Part shown: one piece after another, positions 63,004-64,000 of the stretch
Layout: every line of letters starts with the position of its first letter
Numbering within the stretch: position 1 is the stretch's first letter
Source: an uncultured Clostridia bacterium
GTDB taxonomy: Bacteria; Bacillota; Clostridia; Christensenellales; UBA1242
NCBI GenBank assembly: GCA_948442695.1
Contig: CAOJSF010000002.1
Span: forward strand, 62,001-126,000
Reading direction: 5' to 3'
Length of the DNA stretch: 64,000 nt
The notes under the pieces: model-generated
The model's input: only the letters and a program-made list of their open reading frames with translations
Told to the model about the DNA's origin: nothing
Database searches by the model: none
Translations under genes and position numbers: made by a program

Positions 63004-63765
63004 TTATTTAGTTTCTTTTTCATTATTCAAATTTTGTTTCTCTTCAATTTTATCTTCAACAATTTTATTTTCTTTTTTATTATCTTTCGGACATAACTCT
63101 TCTTCAAAAAATTTCACGCCTAGAGAAACTTTTGTGTATTTTCCTATTATAAACTGAATTGCAAAGATAATTCCACCTACAAAATTGCAAAGCATATCAA
63201 GGTTTGTATCAGTCACAAGAGGAGCACCATATCCAGGCACGATTTCCCCTTGTGCTGTTTGATGCAATACAAGATCTGAAAACCATTCAACAAGTTCCCA
63301 GACAAGTTCAACAGAGAGAGTGCAGAAAAAACAAAAGATAATGATTGTGATAGGTTTGAAAGTATGATATTTTTCAAGTCTTGAAAGAATAAAGATTCCA
63401 AAGAAAGAAAATGTATAACCTGCAAGAATATGAACTGGAATGTCAAACCATGGATGCGACTTATATAAATTTAAACCACTTCCTATCAATCCAGCCACTA
63501 AAGCATAAATCAGAAAATAAAAAGTCACAAGGTTTTGTATTCGCCTTCCTATTATAAGTTCTAAAATGAAAGGAATAAGATAGACTACGCTCATCGCAAC
63601 ACAAGCAAACATTCTATTATTTTTGTCACCCGTTTTTAAATAATAAATAAGAAGTCCGATTGTAGCGATAAGCATTGCAAGCATTAAAGTCAAATTTATA
63701 ATTCTGAAAATTTTGTCTTTTTTTTGCAAATCTTTAAATTTAATCCAGTTTCTATATTTTTTCAT
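63004..63765 (-). CDS. DUF2238/YjdF-like membrane protein
   Basis: 253 residues with about six TM segments. It has conserved polar motifs within the membrane (HPWFDIPVHILAGYTF, VWELVEWFSD, TNLDMLCNFVGG) that match the DUF2238/YjdF family, whose function is unknown. The last 45 residues are Lys/Glu/Asn rich. The ATG at 63765 follows GGAGG; the frame to 63795 has no ribosome-binding site. Convergent with the ABC transporter gene; valS follows upstream on the same strand. Confidence 0.75.
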   Translation of the reverse strand: MKKYRNWIKFKDLQKKDKIFRIINLTLMLAMLIATIGLLIYYLKTGDKNNRMFACVAMSVVYLIPFILELIIGRRIQNLVTFYFLIYALVAGLIGSGLNLYKSHPWFDIPVHILAGYTFSFFGIFILSRLEKYHTFKPITIIIFCFFCTLSVELVWELVEWFSDLVLHQTAQGEIVPGYGAPLVTDTNLDMLCNFVGGIIFAIQFIIGKYTKVSLGVKFFEEELCPKDNKKENKIVEDKIEEKQNLNNEKETK

Positions 63766-63847
63766 AAAGCCACCTCCATGTTGCAAGAACCTCAATATAT
63801 AGTATTATGTCTAAAAGAATTGCTACAATATAATGTATTGATAAAAA

Positions 63848-64000
63848 TTATAATGATTGCAATTCTGTTTTAAGTTTTAAAAGTCTTGACTTATTATTCT
63901 CAAGTTTTACTCTTTCACTTTCAACCATTTGCTTTGGCGCCTTATTTGCGAAACCTGGATTTGACAGCATTTTTGTCGAGCGCTCAATCTCAAATTCTAG
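63848..64000 (-). CDS. valS: Valyl-tRNA synthetase, C-terminal fragment cut by the window
   Basis: The last 50 residues of ValS: the C-terminal coiled-coil arm with the family signature KMLSNPGFANKAPKQMVESE and a Lys/Leu/Glu-rich helix to the stop at 63848-63850. The start and catalytic domains lie beyond the right edge. Confidence 0.9.
   Translation of the reverse strand, partial: LEFEIERSTKMLSNPGFANKAPKQMVESERVKLENNKSRLLKLKTELQSL

Overview
The window is AT-rich chromosomal DNA from a spore-forming, low-GC Gram-positive bacterium, most likely an uncultured member of the Clostridia. The evidence is the sporulation set (spoIVB, spoIIAA-spoIIAB-sigF, spoVAC-D-E, yunB), the order argR-recN-spoIVB, a T-box leader in front of pheST, strong GGAGG ribosome-binding sites and consensus sigma-A promoters with 17-bp spacers. 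Most genes lie on the minus strand. I see no rRNA, CRISPR array, prophage or intact insertion sequence. No species can be named from the sequence alone.

Layout. 1-5 kb: a tyrosine recombinase at the left edge, a candidate small RNA, then spoIVB, recN and argR with ARG-box-like sites over the argR promoter. 5-11.5 kb: thiI, a cysteine desulfurase, pheT, pheS and their Phe T-box. 11.5-16 kb: a pseudouridine synthase, asnS, a lipoprotein, a decayed gene, tRNA-Leu and a small ferritin-like protein. 16-25 kb: clpX, clpP, tig, two small membrane proteins, gapA, a glycosyltransferase-like membrane protein, rpiB, an arginine/tyrosine phosphatase, rsfS and an Mrr-type endonuclease. 25-34 kb: yhbY, obg, nth, lysS, a lytic transglycosylase, a DUF3343 gene divergent from a second cysteine desulfurase, pnp and rpsO. 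34-44 kb: hemZ, a Rel-family alarmone enzyme, recJ, a zinc-ribbon protein, rpoD and dnaG. 44-51.6 kb: yunB, spoVAE-D-C, a divergent Asn/Gly/Tyr-rich lipoprotein, sigF-spoIIAB-spoIIAA and a fabG-like gene. 51.6-53.8 kb: an RNA-rich block with three tandem small-RNA cassettes, a gene relic and six tRNA genes. 53.9-64 kb: a DivIVA-like protein, a membrane protein, lgt, a Rho-like protein without a P-loop, a His-rich 10-TM metal exporter, a 17-residue-repeat beta-solenoid protein, a MacB-like ABC transporter, a DUF2238-like membrane protein and the 3' end of valS.

How it works together. Most of the window is information processing (five aminoacyl-tRNA synthetase genes, ribosome assembly factors, RNA decay, primase and sigma factor, DNA repair), with a layer of spore-formation genes spread through it. 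The points most worth follow-up are: a Rho homologue that kept the fold-wide architecture but lost the ATP-binding motif; a Rel protein whose hydrolase HD residues are gone; a cytoplasmic protein made of eleven exact 17-residue repeats next to a His-loaded metal exporter; three tandem small RNAs of one shared design; a compositionally odd lipoprotein facing the spoVA operon; and at least three genes whose -10 box lies 6 nt before the start codon, implying leaderless mRNAs.
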